DNA of 64,000 bases from Ancylostoma caninum (taxonomy: Eukaryota; Nematoda; Chromadorea; Rhabditida; Ancylostomatidae), in contig JBAJFG010000549.1 of assembly GCA_037903475.1 (NCBI GenBank), forward strand, positions 1,364,001-1,428,000, read 5' to 3'. The notes under the pieces were generated by a model. It was given only the letters and a program-made list of their open reading frames with translations. It had not been told where the DNA came from and did no database searches. Below, in pieces: positions 36,801 to 49,600 of this stretch. Made by a program: the position numbers and the translations under genes. Numbering within the stretch: the stretch's first letter is position 1; the number at the start of each line of letters is the position of its first letter.

Positions 36801-39800
36801 GGTATTGCCCGCCCCTGGACGAATATTATCGGGAAGCCCGGGTAGATTCAAGGCGAATGGCGTCACTTCGTTGGTTTCTAGATTCAACCTGAACATAAAC
36901 TACATATTAGAAGGAGATTTGGTCCCCAACTATAATAAGTAGTTTTATTTGGGGAATCTTCCACAGAAATTCTGGGGGCTGAAACTCTCGTAAATGCCTC
37001 CACTACAACTCAAAACAAGTAAAGAATAGAAGTAATCTGAATAGTAAGATCAATGTAATTCTTCTTAGGAGGGACACCATATTTTTGCTACTCTAGTAGT
37101 CCAGAAGCTGCATTTGGATGGTACCGCACGTATTCTGTTAAGTCAAAAAATGTCAACACAAGGGCAGGATCCTATAGCCGCATGCATGAGTAAAATTAGC
37201 CAGGGTAAACGCGATAATGTGCAACCAGATTTATCCATAGCGGTCATAAGCACCAAGAAGTTTACACTGGGTAATCTCAATAATGCATCCAGGCTGCGAG
37301 CAGGGATGCATGATTGAAATGAATGGCAATCTCATGCCCATGTGTATGATTACCCACAGGTAGCAGTTAAGTGGAGGACGTCACGTATTGTCAAACATGT
37401 TGATGGATGGTAAAGTATAGAGTAGTATAGTGTAGAGATTCTGATGAGCGCTAAGTAGATAAAGGGTAAATTTGGGTATAAGACGTTTACCATGGGTAAT
37501 CTAAATGATCTAAAGAATCTAACAAAACTTATTTGTTAACCTCCGAGATTTGGGAATCAGGCACGTTGTCATCAATGCTGGAGAAGAAACACAAGAAAAT
37601 AAAAACTCAAGATCACTGACCGGCCGATTATGGCCATGTTACACTCTGCAAACAACAGCGACTTTCGATCCGGGTGCAACTAAAGAGAAATTTTCAGTGA
37701 AGAAAAGAAGAAAACCTCGCAGATTTATGTACTATTGGATTCAGCAGACACATTTTCCATCATGAATCAGATTCTTCAAACATCAATACCTGCACTCCAT
37801 TTGGGAGAAAGAGATTATCTACAAGTACTGTGGTCTTTCCGGTGGAGATTTTATGTTTAAAAATCCTGGAAAAAATAATGGATTTTGCACCTTCTGAGTT
37901 TATAGTTGGATGAGAAACGAAAAGTAACGCTTGAAAACAATCGCACCTTCCTGTAGCCTCATGCTCTATGATAATATGAAGGACATGACGCCGATCCCAC
38001 CTGGATGAGCTGTCCGTAAACACAAATTCGTCCTCATTCAGTACCTAGGCGCAGACGCTAGGTGTGACCACGTAGTGGCGCATCGCAAAATAGAGACTCA
38101 CCTCTACATCGTTCACAAATCTCATGTAGCGACCTTCTATTGGTACGTTACTCTTGACGATATGGCGAAAAGTGCCTGAATCACGTCACCGAAGGTTTAG
38201 CACTAAATCGACGGTTGCTTTGCTGACCGTACACTAACCTGCCTTGAAATCCACAGTAAAAATTCCTAAATAAGCGTCAGCAACAACAAATTCCTTCCCG
38301 TTGAGCCGACGGATTCCCAGAGGACGACCACACAATGGTTCAGTTTCGAAGGATCCTGCAGAGAAACCCTTAGAATTTCTGGCGAAAGCAGTAGGTAGAA
38401 GTTCGGAAAGACAGACGTCAATCAGTCCCATATTTTGAATTTATTGTTTTTTTTTGTTCGTTTTGTGTTTTTTTTTGTGTTCCAATTTATCCAATTCCAA
38501 TGCAATCAACAATTTTGTGTTCCAGTTGGCGCATTTTACGTGCAAGAAATAAATAAATAAATAAATAAATAAATATTGGGATGTGCCCCATATCCGGCTT
38601 TAGTTCAGGAAAAAAACCAAGACCAGGTTGGCGAACATGTGCCTGCCTCATACTGATTTGCAGGGGAAATTCAGGTACTATACAATTCCGACTTTGCAAC
38701 AGATCTGATGCCAATTTTGTAGGCAGATAAGAAGTTTAGTTGGCCAGAAACATAGATGCTGGCAGCGCTTCTTTCCAGTGCACAACACGAAATTTGAAAA
38801 ACTTCGCCAGGACTCTCTTTAGGGGGAGGGTGTGAATTTAATGCAGAAGATCACACTAATTTTATGTATAAACGGCATTTTTTACGGATACGCAAGAAAT
38901 GGTAGCTCAAAAATGTTCTGAAACATTGCACAGCACAATACTATTCCTAAGATGATGATCTCAATCGTTTCACAGTAATTTTACTGTCCGGTTACTGTCG
39001 CATTATTGTAAGAGTGAAGGGAGAAGGTGCCAAATTTGGCAAGAACATAAGAACAGAAATATCGTTTTTCTTAGAAGAGCAGAACTAACCGCATTTTGTT
39101 TGCTTCGTAAACCTAACTTCCTTCAGAATCTTTCCATCTTTGATATGTACAACTCGCCCGTCGTAAAGACCTGTGTAGATGGAATCTGAAAATTGAGTGC
39201 ATCAATTCTGATCAACTCGCACAACTTTGCACATTGAAATCAGAAAACCTGGTAAAATATCCAACTGAGTGGGTTTTCCAATAAAGTCAGCTATCGAATA
39301 AAGTTATGGAACATAATTCTCAAGTCTACCACTTCCGCTTTAGAATCGTTTGCTGACTCCGTGTTACGGATACATTCGAGCAGTGAGCTTATCCACTTTC
39401 CCTCTTATTACATTTTATAAATTATTATTACTTTTTTGAGCTTTTTTTTCTTATTTCAAACCATTTGACAATGAAATAAATACTAAATATGCACTGGTTT
39501 TTGGCAAGCACTGCTTGCGACTGATTCTCATGTAAATTTCGCAGCCTTATGTGTGGTTTTTCTGATAACAAATGCATTTTTCATTCCCTTGTTCCGTTCG
39601 ATCGCCGAAGGTAACAATGGAATGTTCAATAAAGCTTGAAAAATGTAAAAAAAAAACATCTTTAACATTCAGACCCTCCGAGTCCCTGACGTGGCGAAGA
39701 CCCCCTTTTAATTGCCAGCGCTATGCCTACATAGATCCGTTACTAGTATGTACCACTACGAAATGCTGGTGGAATAGGTAATTTCGATGTGAGTTCTTTG

Positions 39801-40166
39801 GTAACCTTTGATCTGGGTGACGACGATTTCATCCGAGAAAGCTGTCCAGGAAATTATGGGTGGAGACTTCTATGGAGTTCAGATGGATGCTGATATCTTA
39901 TCACGGAGAGGAGTTGGTGACCACGCCCAGTTTCTCGAGGAATTATTGAAAAGGTCTCTGCACAGCGAGATTCACGTACCTCCCTCGACGACGAGTGATT
40001 CTGGTCCTTCAATTTTATCCTTCAGAATGTATTCGACATCCCGCAATTTCTCATTAACAGCTGTGGGCCCTTCAAGTACAGGACGAGGTGGTAGCCTGAA
40101 CCGATCCTGGTAAGGAATTGCCAACGATTGCAGAAGATACCGCAGCAACTTGGTAAACTCACTCAT
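33872..40166 (-). CDS. Strictosidine-synthase/APMAP-like beta-propeller protein, 369 aa
   Basis: Eleven minus-strand exons, all in phase: 39980-40166, 39090-39185, 38239-38355, 38102-38175, 37947-38044, 37790-37865, 37621-37679, 36782-36888, 36643-36719, 34030-34170, 33872-33949. Family landmarks in order: FRLPPRPVLEGP (about 23-34), SIYTGLYDGRVV (64-75), CGRPLGIR (103-110), VADAYLG (119-125), FTDSSSRW (167-174), LFLPNGVQ (209-216), GLPDNIRPG (253-261), SLHD (about 325) and FFGSF near the end. Members are six-bladed propellers; animal ones (APMAP, hemomucin) are usually membrane-anchored and are reported to have arylesterase or lactonase activity. I chose Met at 40166; no signal anchor follows it, so a 5' exon with the membrane segment is probably missing. 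A MITE lies in the 2.5-kb intron before the last two exons. Confidence 0.92.
34274..34541 (+). mobile_element. GC-rich MITE, family A copy 2 (268 bp)
   Basis: CAGTGGACGTCAATGGCAG at the left and the complement of CAGTGGATGTCAATGGCGG at the right, both flanked by TA. GC-rich arms surround an AT-richer core; the core matches 3602-3871 reversed. Lies in an intron of the propeller gene. Confidence 0.88.
36018..36085 (-). repeat. LINE-like 3' tail, family 2
   Basis: On the minus strand a GATGGCACACCTTTATGGTG segment runs into a tandem AAAT tail. Typical of RTE-like 3' ends. Lies in an intron of the propeller gene. Confidence 0.45.
38535..38575 (+). repeat. (AAAT)n tail
   Basis: Seven AAAT units after a GCGCATTTTACGTGCAAG lead-in, in an intron of the propeller gene. 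It resembles the other AAAT tails in this window, which suggests a retrotransposon end. Confidence 0.5.
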
Positions 40167-41442
40167 ACTGCTGCGTTGTTCTCGTGCTTGGGACACTGTA
40201 ACGGTAGTACAACGTCAGCCAGGATAGTAATAAGCCTCTAAAAAAAGATACTCAATAAATCATCACATATCGACTGGTACTACATAAATACACATAAAAA
40301 TGGTGCTTTTATATTGTCAGCCTAACATTATCCGTACACGGATCAAGCTCGGCCACCACAAAGCAAAAAAATAACCCAAGAAAGAAGGGCACCATCGATA
40401 CGATGAGCGTAGACTTCTGTTAAGCCTCTGTCTCCAATAAAAAGATGCTAAGAAGCCCCAGCTATGAGGATGACATCAAGAAACTGTGATGGAAGATGGA
40501 TTTGATGGAGCAATAATCCACTACAGATGTTGTGTACATAGTTCTTATAAATAAACTCACATCGCTCCATAAAAGAACAGCTGACTGATCCTGAAGCACA
40601 TAACACTGAACTCGTGCTCTTCCTGCAAGTGCAAATGGAAAAATCAAATATCAGATCGTCAAATAAGTTCATGCGTTTTTCCCAAATATTGAAGTTTTAT
40701 GTAAGCCGAAGGGTCGGTAGTCGCTGGGGACGACAGTGTATATGGGTGAGGAACGACTGGAATAATTCGCCCATTGTGCGTGGGTTCCCCTTTGCAATTA
40801 GGCTCAGTCTGCCTTTTCTCCTGGACCGTTTTGGGACAGATTGAGCCTTCCACGAACGGTGCCATCAGCTGTGCGTACACTCTGTACAGGGCGCAACCGT
40901 TCTGAGCAACAGCAATCTTTCCACCACGCAAAGGAGAAATAAAGCAGGTTTCAGCGTTTTTTGCACACTCAGACGTCCATTTTCAATTACCCTATTCACT
41001 GGGGATGCTAGACTGATTAGGAGATAATCGCAACCACCTTGTAGAGGAAGATGAGCGCTTTCAAATGAATATACAATTCTGGTAGAACAAAGGAAATTGG
41101 AGGGAAAACAATCAAGTCAAAAAAAAACGTGCAAACTTATCTGATAACCTAATCGAAAACCTAGGTACCGGGTTCTGTGTGGGATTGAAAGATGTAAGTC
41201 CCACGCGTAAGATATGCGTTCTCGAGGAAAACATGGCTTTTCAAAATCAATAAATCTATAACAGCAATGGTCGAATCCATGCAAAATCCATGCATGTCCA
41301 TGCAAAATCCATGCGTCTCTAAATCCGATGCAAAACCCACGAAAAACTCACTATTTCCTCAATCCCATGCAGAACCTAGGCACATCAATGCGAAACATGG
41401 TTTATAGGTTTCCTGAGCAATAGAAACAAGAAGTCCATTGCG
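40167..41442. other. Upstream of the propeller gene; no firm exon
   Basis: May hold the missing 5' exon of the propeller gene. A 90-codon minus-strand frame (40659-40931) and an exon-like piece near 40560-40640 (good acceptor, GTGAGT donor) are candidates, but I cannot join them in phase with confidence. A short run of CCATGCAAAATCCATGC-type repeats lies at 41275-41330. Confidence 0.35.
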
Positions 41443-41735
41443 ATTGGTATGCTGATCACAAATTTTATACTCACTTAGTGCCGCAACCCCATTTGGGTAA
41501 GGTTAAGGTAGGGTTTGGGGAAACGTTGTCCATATGAAAACCTCAAATTGCATTCAATTTGCAAAATAAATGTGATATTCGTAATCAGCATGTCAAATAC
41601 CCCCGTAGATAAAAATCCAGGTGATTCCGTGAGATACCTTACTTACCCTAACCCTACCGTGACCCTACCCAAGTGGGGTTACGGCACAAAATGAGTGTGA
41701 TATTCGTGACCAGCATGTCAAACAACTCCCCTTGA
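41443..41735. repeat. Composite inverted repeat with GGGTAAGG/CCTACCC arms
   Basis: An arm at 41449-41520 (ATGCTGATCAC ... CCCCATTTGGGTAAGG ... GTAGGG) is repeated inverted at 41643-41728. The motif TGTGATATTCGT ... CAGCATGTCAAA also appears twice in direct order (41571 and 41697). No TTAGGC telomeric units are present. Confidence 0.6.
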
Positions 41736-42076
41736 CGAGGTTTTGAGGAATTTTTGATTTTGAGATTTTGGGGCAGAACAAGTGAAAAAGCATAGATCAG
41801 AAGCTATGTTCTCAAAAGAAAACTCCATTTTCGCAAGAAAATTTATCGAAATACATCTCTGGATAATGAGAGGAAGCAGTGAAAGTGGAATTACATATGA
41901 ACATACTGAAAGGTACATATATGAGACCAATCACGGAAAACTACGTACATCGAAGAGCAGTTCCACAAAAGCATAGATTGTTAGAGCACAGTCGCGAAGC
42001 AGCGACTATAAAAGTTGAGCACATTCGATCTGCAGTTAGAACTTTCACAAAACTAAAAAAAAATAGAAAAACTTTT
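41736..42076. other. No gene seen
   Basis: AT-rich sequence between two repeats; nothing supportable. Confidence 0.4.
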
Positions 42077-42219
42077 ATGTTTTTTACAAGGTGTTCACAC
42101 GTGGTTCGTTCCTAACTGTTTATTTTCATTAATTTTTTGAACACTGATTATGTTTTTATAAGGTTTTCACACGTGGTTCGTTCCTAATTGTTTATTTTCA
42201 TTAATTTTTGAACACTGAC
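42077..42219. repeat. Tandem duplication, about 72-bp period
   Basis: Two copies of a unit containing TTCACACGTGGTTCGTTCCT and TGTTTATTTTCATTAATTTT (42077-42149 and 42150-42219) with few differences. Confidence 0.85.
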
Positions 42220-42340
42220 TTTTGGTCATCTAAAACCAAATCAGGCCTAGATTTCTCAGTAGCAACTAAGGTTTGATACGTAAGAGACCCTCAAAGAGCC
42301 TGCATTCATGAAATAATATTAGCTTACACTTCCTAGTGAT

Positions 42341-42445
42341 GCTTCCAAAGACCTATCAAACAATTGTCACTGTTCTGTTCTTTACCTTCGTTGAAGGGTC
42401 GCATTGTGTCCTTGGCACTTTGTGGTGAAAATAAATAAATATACA
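42341..42445 (+). repeat. LINE-like 3' tail, family 1
   Basis: Second copy of the tail at 6430-6535, including CAAACAATTGTCACTGTTC and GAAAATAAATAAATA. A third, reversed copy follows at 43745. Confidence 0.55.
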
Positions 42446-43744
42446 AGCACATGTGGGCATTATTATGGACCATGACTAATCCAGCTAATCCTGACGCATA
42501 CATCCAGCTCTTCTAGACTACTGTGCTTTGACCAACACGAACAAGACAGTGCTGATAGGGGAATAGGTACGGATGGTAACATGTGGTGATGAGTATTCGA
42601 GAGAAATTCAATTATCTCCACCGTACAAAATGAGAAATTCTTCAACCATAGGGGATTGAAAGGAAATGCAGTTGAAGTTAGGTAAAAAGTACCTCCTTCT
42701 GGAAAAGTTTGGTAAGCAAATCTGTATTGAATTTGAATAATAAAATAATGTGAGCGAAATGAGAGAAGTCCAAAAATTCTGCTACAGCTGAACGCCCAGA
42801 CTGAGGCCGAGTAAGAGTAGCACCTAAATCTGGTTTTCAAACAATGAATTATGTCTAAATAAATAAATAAATCTAGATTTTCAATGCAAATAGAGGTCTT
42901 TTTTCTTGTTCATTGGTAGAAAGGGTTAGTAGAGGCATCGTCTGCAAAATGCGTCCAGACTATTATTGGTGCGGTCATGAATCCAAGCGCATCAAAAGGT
43001 ATTAACCTAAGTGAGAAAAAGCACAATTCATCCAAATTTAAAAGCAATAGCGGTTCATTTCTTACATATGTATCCCGATTTCCTACTATGATAAATTTTT
43101 GCTAGAGAGTTAGTCACTATTTAAGCAAGCAAACCAGCCCTATGCAGTAAACTTGTCATGCGTGTCTCATCATTGCACAGCTGCCCTCGCGTAGTGTAAC
43201 ATTAATCACAGAAAAAGGGAATTCTTCAGATCTGTTACTGTTTGTTGAAAAAACTCTCAGCAAGAAAAAAAAAACTCGGAACAGTGAAGGTAATGTAGGT
43301 TCGACGAAAGGACAAGGCATAGTGATGAGACGACAGAGAAATTCTGTGAGATTCTAATGTTCCTGAACAGCTTGGGGAAGTACTGTTCTACAAAATGACA
43401 GAGAAGCTGTTGGCATGTTTTGAAAAAGGTGAAAACAAATAAAATCAAAATAAGGCAGAAATCAAAGGAGGCACAAAAACCAAATGTTCAATCAAATCCA
43501 CTCGAAATCTCCAAGTACCCTACCAACTGTGAAAAATCAGGTTTTGAGCAGAATTAGGCAGTGGACCCCTTATGCAGTGTCCACAACGAGTTTATTGATT
43601 AACCCAGCTTTCTGATCTACATATTTCAATAATTGATATTTTCAATGCAAACCTCTTCTCTGACTGCTTTGCTATTCGGCGCTGCGACTCAAATTTCAGT
43701 TTTCTAAATTATCCACAGCTCGACTGATAACTAATAACCCCTGG
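42446..43744. other. No gene seen
   Basis: Includes a 125-codon minus-strand frame (42463-42840) without any recognised motif or splice structure; I do not call it a gene. Confidence 0.4.
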
Positions 43745-43811
43745 GAATGAAAATTTATTTATTTATTTTCACTACACTGTGCCAAGGGCACAATGCTACC
43801 CCTCATAATGG
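43745..43811 (-). repeat. LINE-like 3' tail, family 1 (reversed)
   Basis: On the minus strand GGGTAGCATTGTGCCCTTGG leads into a GAAAATAAATAAATAAA tail, matching the copies at 6430 and 42341. Confidence 0.5.
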
Positions 43812-46031
43812 GGGTAACAAGGACAGTGATAAATGTGAAGGAGTGTTTTGGATGTTCAATGCAAGTTCATACTTCACTATTTCACTTGTATCATTTGTAT
43901 CCCAGGCTAAATGAGGCGTTCTCACGTATCGATGTCCTATAAAATGTCCTATAAAAGACGAAAAACAATAATCCATGAGCGGATAACCACGAGACACAAC
44001 GTCTTCCGTAGTCAGTTACGACTCAAGCTTGATTGCTTGAAATTTAATGGAACTTTGATCAAGCAAATAGAAAACATAACAGAGCAGCAAAGAAGATTCA
44101 CACCGTGACGCTAGGGGCGATTGTCGGTCGTGGGAATTCCCCAAGAAAACCATCAATGCAGGGAACTGCACCGGCGTCGATCAGCCTCTGCATAACCTTC
44201 AACACGATGCGCATGGGTATCGATTTTCGGCTGATCGTCAGTGATGACTGACTCGCGAGAAAAGAACTGAGTAGTTGCTCGGATACCGGTTCGCTGGCAC
44301 CACTTCTTCCATTATCAGCTGAACGCTGTTGATAAAGCAGCGATGGAATTCTACTCCTTGCTCCTGTTCCCTTATTTATTTATTTTTTCAAACAAAATCA
44401 TGTCTCAGACTCCGTTCACGCCACTCAGTGCAAGCACCTGTCATTTACTACATCTTTTGAGTAATCGTTCCCATGTTATGAGTCGACCTCGAAAGGGACC
44501 ACCTACTTTACTTTCTTTTTTCGTTGTTTTTGTTTGTGATGCCTTTCGAATGTTCCTTTTGCTACCAGGCGCCTCTGTGTGGCTTGCACACTTCGAATGC
44601 ATCAATAAATAAATAAAATACTCATTAGAGCAACAAATCGTAGAATTTGTTTGATGGGAACTTTTCCTTTAATTCGCTGGAAGTCTTCCAAACTTTTGAA
44701 GTGAAAAATTGAAATCTGCCAAATAATGCATGTAGTACATGTAAATGTGCAGTGAATTACTCCTTGATGTGCTTTAAAAATTGGGCACAGATCTCGAGAG
44801 TAACAAGTTGGTAAAGGTAAAATAAGGGAGCGAACATTCACAGTTCCACACCTTGATATTTGTCACTTACTGGAGATCACCTTGTGTTACATGTCTACAT
44901 CCATATTTCCAACCGAAAACTCACGAATAGATGTATTTTTGAAAGTTTGTAAAAGCGAAAATTCTGCGCCCAAACCTGGAAAACAAGCAGAATTACAGTA
45001 GTAATTCAATTAATATCCCACTGGCACCAATTCCACTACGTCATTCGGCAGCTACAGCTGTAGTTGACCATACATCGCTCCGTCATTAGACCAAGTCGAA
45101 GCGATTACTGGTATTCTTAACCAGTAAGGAAGACAGTCTCGATTCGTCGGCAGATCGATATAATATTTATTATTTTGACATCACATGTCACTATATATGC
45201 TCTCGGCCAAGAATCAGTCCTATAAAGCCAAGGAAAGACGGAAACAATCACCAGATGCATCACTTTAGGAAGAAACTTAACAAGATCAGTAACTAGATAC
45301 ATACATAAAGAAAGAATCTGCAACTAACAACAATGAAAGTGCCGTTATTTAGTGTTTCCGTGCCGTAGAGGAAACTTAATGGAGTTAAATTATAAACAAA
45401 AAAAAGATATGTGACTGCTGAACAACAGGACCAATCTTAGGAATCGTCGACTAAAAGAAACACAGAGTTGTGAATCCATTTGATAGAAGAGAAGCTCAAA
45501 AATAACCCCTTCTTTGTGGGGGGGGGGTCACAAAATCGGTAAAATGCAACGACAGTGAACTCTTCCTCAACATGTGTGAGGGGCGGTGGGTGGTGAAACA
45601 TACATTCCCTCACCTTTTGCAATTTTCCATTTATATAAGGTTGTCGGAATAACCTCCATTCACGTCTGAGCTTTCTTCTCAAATTTACCATTTTCCTCCT
45701 TCAGTGCATCCGAAAATTAGGCAACGTATGTGCCATCATTACTGACAACAACTCAGTCGGTTATAGTGGAGTTTGTTGCTGGCAGCTGTGAGTGAGTTTT
45801 ACATTGTAATTCCACCACACATTGAGCATTACCTTCTGAGAGTGGACTTTTGTTTTCAACGTTGGAATTTTAGGTGAGCAGCATTCGAGTCATTCACGCT
45901 TCCGTTATGACTTGCGTAGGGAACTCACTTCTCGCCACTGGTACTCAAGTTGGCAAGTCAGGCGAAAGTCTGTCGAAAAGCTATACGTTTAGCACCCCAA
46001 CAGCTCCCAACCCTACGCAGTTTATTACTAC
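43812..46031. other. No firm gene; possible LINE fragment
   Basis: An 89-codon plus frame ends near 44612 in a CAATAAATAAATAAAA tail, so 44340-44612 may be another retrotransposon 3' end. A short G run sits at 45521-45527. No exon of a host gene recognised. Confidence 0.4.
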
Positions 46032-46284
46032 CTCTGATAACTGTGCAGGACGAACGCAGACCAAACGGCATAATGGTTCGAGTAGAAACCCTAGCAGCAA
46101 CGGTTGTCAGTTGCTGCCATCCTCCCCTTGATTGCTGCCGTCCCTCAGCAATTGCAGCTAAAGGGCTGACAGCTTGAGCAGCAATCGGGGGGAGGATGGC
46201 AGCAACTGACAACCGTTGCTGCTAGGGTTTCTACTCGAAACATTACGCCGTTCGGGCTGCGTTCGTGCTGCACAGTTATCAGAG
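46032..46284. repeat. Long hairpin, 107-bp arms and 40-base loop
   Basis: 46032-46138 pairs with 46179-46284, including AACCCTAGCAGCAACGG and its exact complement, with only scattered mismatches. The outer ends are CTCTGATAACTGTGCAG and its complement. It lies about 325 bases beyond the stop of the transporter gene, so it may be in that mRNA's 3' UTR. No coding content. Confidence 0.9.
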
Positions 46285-46608
46285 ACACCATTGCTCAGCC
46301 TTTGCGAAGATTTTGAACAGAAAGTTCCAGAACAATCTCCAAAATATTTGCAGAACGTGAAAGTGGCGGAAACCTTTTTGGACAACCTATTAATAGTAAA
46401 CATAGATGGATTTCATGAAATACTCTACAAAGAACCAATTAAAATTCCCAATATTGATAAGTCAATGACCTGTAACCACCCAGAGTGTTGTGAAGGCTAT
46501 TGGTAACATGTATAATACTGATCTATAGATTCTGACACCTGAGACCTATTGCAATATACTACGAAAAAAAGTGAACGAAACATTGCAACTACATTGGCAA
46601 CAAAAATA

Positions 46609-49600
46609 TCAGACGTCCAATGAGCTTAGATTTCTCGGGTTGAGTTCAAGCATTTGCTCCCTTCGTGCAACATCGTCTTCCGTGCACGGCAGCTCTTCAG
46701 GAAGAGGCCTACCTTTAGTCTCAGGTATAAAAGCTGCCACCACGACAAGCTGAACTGTTAGAAACACAGCAAACGCTATATATGGTACCAGATAGTGTAA
46801 GGTTCGTAAGTGCACCACCTAAAATGAAGCTATAGAAGATAAGTAGGCTTCATGAGAGCAAAACTCACCATTGGTGCTGCCACCGAGCCCAGTCGTGCTC
46901 CTACGTTACAAACAGCACGTGCCATGTTGCGTACTACTGTAGGAAACAACTCAGCAGAGTATAAGTGATTGATTTTCCAGGCCGGATCAAGGGCTGCAGA
47001 AACCACTAGGGATAGGGCGACAAGCGACCAGTGACCAGCCGACGCGCCGAGTAATTGGCTTAATTATTTGGAAAATTGTAGTCAAAGTTTTGTAGGTCAA
47101 TGAATATATCAAATAGTGCTCTAACCCTGCCTCAGAATGAATTGAAGCCTAGTCAATATACTCGATTAAGAAGCGCTAACGCTAAGAAAAAATACTCCTA
47201 GATGAATTTTAGATAATAAACACAATTTAGAACTGACATCTACCACTTCAACAGAATCCTAAGTAAAGGTACTGCAATAGCTTACGGAAACAACAACAAA
47301 CAAAGTAGCTCCTACCTGATCACAGCTAGCCACGCTCCTAAACAGGCAAATCCAACAGAGACGCTTATTATGGGGCGACGACCGACAAAAGACGACACCG
47401 CAAATGGTAAAAGACCTTAAGAATCAAACTGTCACAAGAAAACTCATATAGGAAGAGTGACTCAAATGTCGCCCTAACTTACCTAAAACAAACTTCGATA
47501 GACCCATGAAAGCCATATTCAAATATCGATTTCCAGGCAGTGCATCCGCATTGAAGTAGAATCTAAACACGTTGCTGTAGAAGTACATATAAAATTTAAC
47601 GAATTAGGATATCACTGTTGGCTCCAAAAACCTTAGTAGCACTAGAAACACATAAGAATTTTGTATCTACTGAACAGGCGTCATTAGCTGCTTGAAGAAT
47701 GTGAGCTAAGTTGATACTGCTACAAACTAACCCAAAAGACACGACCGATGACGACACAAAGCAGTAGCACAGTGCTATTAATGGAGCATAGACAGCGGGA
47801 TGACTGAAAAGGTAAAAGTACAAAGAGCTAAAAAAGTAAATGCATCCTACAAATCATCATTCTATACAGATTATTCCTGCGAATTCTCAGTTCTCAAGCG
47901 AACCCACATATTGCGTGACTAATGGCCCGTGGATAATCATCACTTACTGCCCCTAACCGAGAAACGATAAAGGAGCAATGTTATTGTAATCAGTCGTCAC
48001 GACCAAACTATCCGGTGCTATATCCAAGCAGATTCAATACTATACGTATCTTCCAGGAGCATCGCTCATAAATTGCAGCGGAAAATAGACTTTATTTAGC
48101 ATCTTTGGGCTGTGAGCGATAATGCCACACTTTAGCTCCAATCTCATAAATGCGCGTAAAGGTCGGTTCAGATTTCAAGCCAAAAACTCCAAAAGCACCT
48201 GAACAAATCCGAATACGTATACTTCCTCGTTGTATCCTTTGCGTTAGGGCAAGAAATTGCAGGCTGGGAGAAACCCAAAATTTCCCACCACTGCCACTCT
48301 GAAACAAATGAATCTCTCATGGTAAAGAACTACATGTATAACACTGGACCTTCACCATTTGTAAACTGCACTGCCTCAGATCGTCTTGACATAACATGGA
48401 TAGCCGTGGATCGGGCTTCAGCTATTCGGTGGACACCAGCTAGCCAGCGGCAACTCTCCACTACCCACATTTGCTGTAGATATAAAGTAAAGTGAAGAGC
48501 ATTTGACCAAAAATTTTGTTTGTTAATAGTCTGCCTCTAGGAGTGCATGGTTAGGGTGGCAGGTACCTAACAGCTGAAAATTTGCTGCTAGTCTACTCAT
48601 TTCTAAACGCGTAGGTCCTGGAATGTTCGACTGTCAACAAGTTGTCGTAAGTGGTTACACTCCCTTTGGGTTTGTAAGTTCTACTAACCAATGTTACCTT
48701 TTCCCGAGCTTGCGCCCGTTTTGTAACAAAGTTTTGCTTCGCACTTTGGCTTTGAACCATATTTTCAAACCACATTCTCCGCACACATTCAATACCAGCA
48801 ATTATTATAAGTGAGTGGACAGTAGAAGACATTTTTGTGTTTGCTTTTCGGCTAAATTTCGCAATCTTCTACTCGCCGGTTTTTCTTGTTGGCGTACCAG
48901 TGGCTGCACGATTAAATCAAAAGATTAATAAATAAAACATTCAACCTTGTGACAACAATACTAATTTATCAATTCACAGAAAAAATGTGGATAAAAACAA
49001 CTCACATAAGCTAAAAAGGCCAAAAAAGCCAAAGCAGCAGTGAGGAGATGGAATGAGAACCAGTGCTGTGTTAGCCGCGCCAGAATGGCTACAAACACCT
49101 GAAGGAATCTATGGTAATCTACTTGTAGAAATCAAGAATACCAAGCCGAATCGTAAACAGAAGCGGCTTCCCAGAGATTTCAAAAATAAACAATGGGAAT
49201 TACCATGGAAAAGCTCCAGCCGTTCAACGAAACCGCTAAAAGTCTTGATCCGGGATGATCCAGGCACTCGATAAGGAGCACTAGATTCGTTACCTTAATC
49301 AACTGGATACGAACAATGAATTCGAAATCTCCTTTGAATTGTTCAGTTTCGAACAGACTGTTACGAACTCTCCTCTGTGACATCTCCCCTTATTGTCAGC
49401 ACATCTTCCTAACGGAAAAAGCTAGGCACTTGCATGGTTTGTACAAAAGAAACGGTAGCCTAATTTGACATAGGAGATTTCTAACGTGGATTGACAAATG
49501 GTTCCTCTCAGACACGTAAACTCAGTTTTTTGACCATTACAATGTTGCTACAGAAATCTTTTTCCATGATTTTCGCTAGGGTCACGTTTGCAGCGGAATT

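Noticed and set aside
40659..40931. 90-codon minus frame as the 5' exon of the propeller gene
   Set aside because: No donor joins it in phase to 40166, and it contains no signal anchor.
41500..41690. Telomere-like GGGTAAGG/CCCTAACCCTA runs
   Set aside because: Nematode telomeres are TTAGGC repeats; these are parts of an inverted repeat, not a tandem array.
42463..42840. 125-codon minus-strand frame
   Set aside because: Composition-driven; no motif, no splice sites, next to a retrotransposon tail.
46000..46403. Overlapping frames on both strands (about 80 codons each)
   Set aside because: They translate the two arms of the long hairpin and are mirror products.
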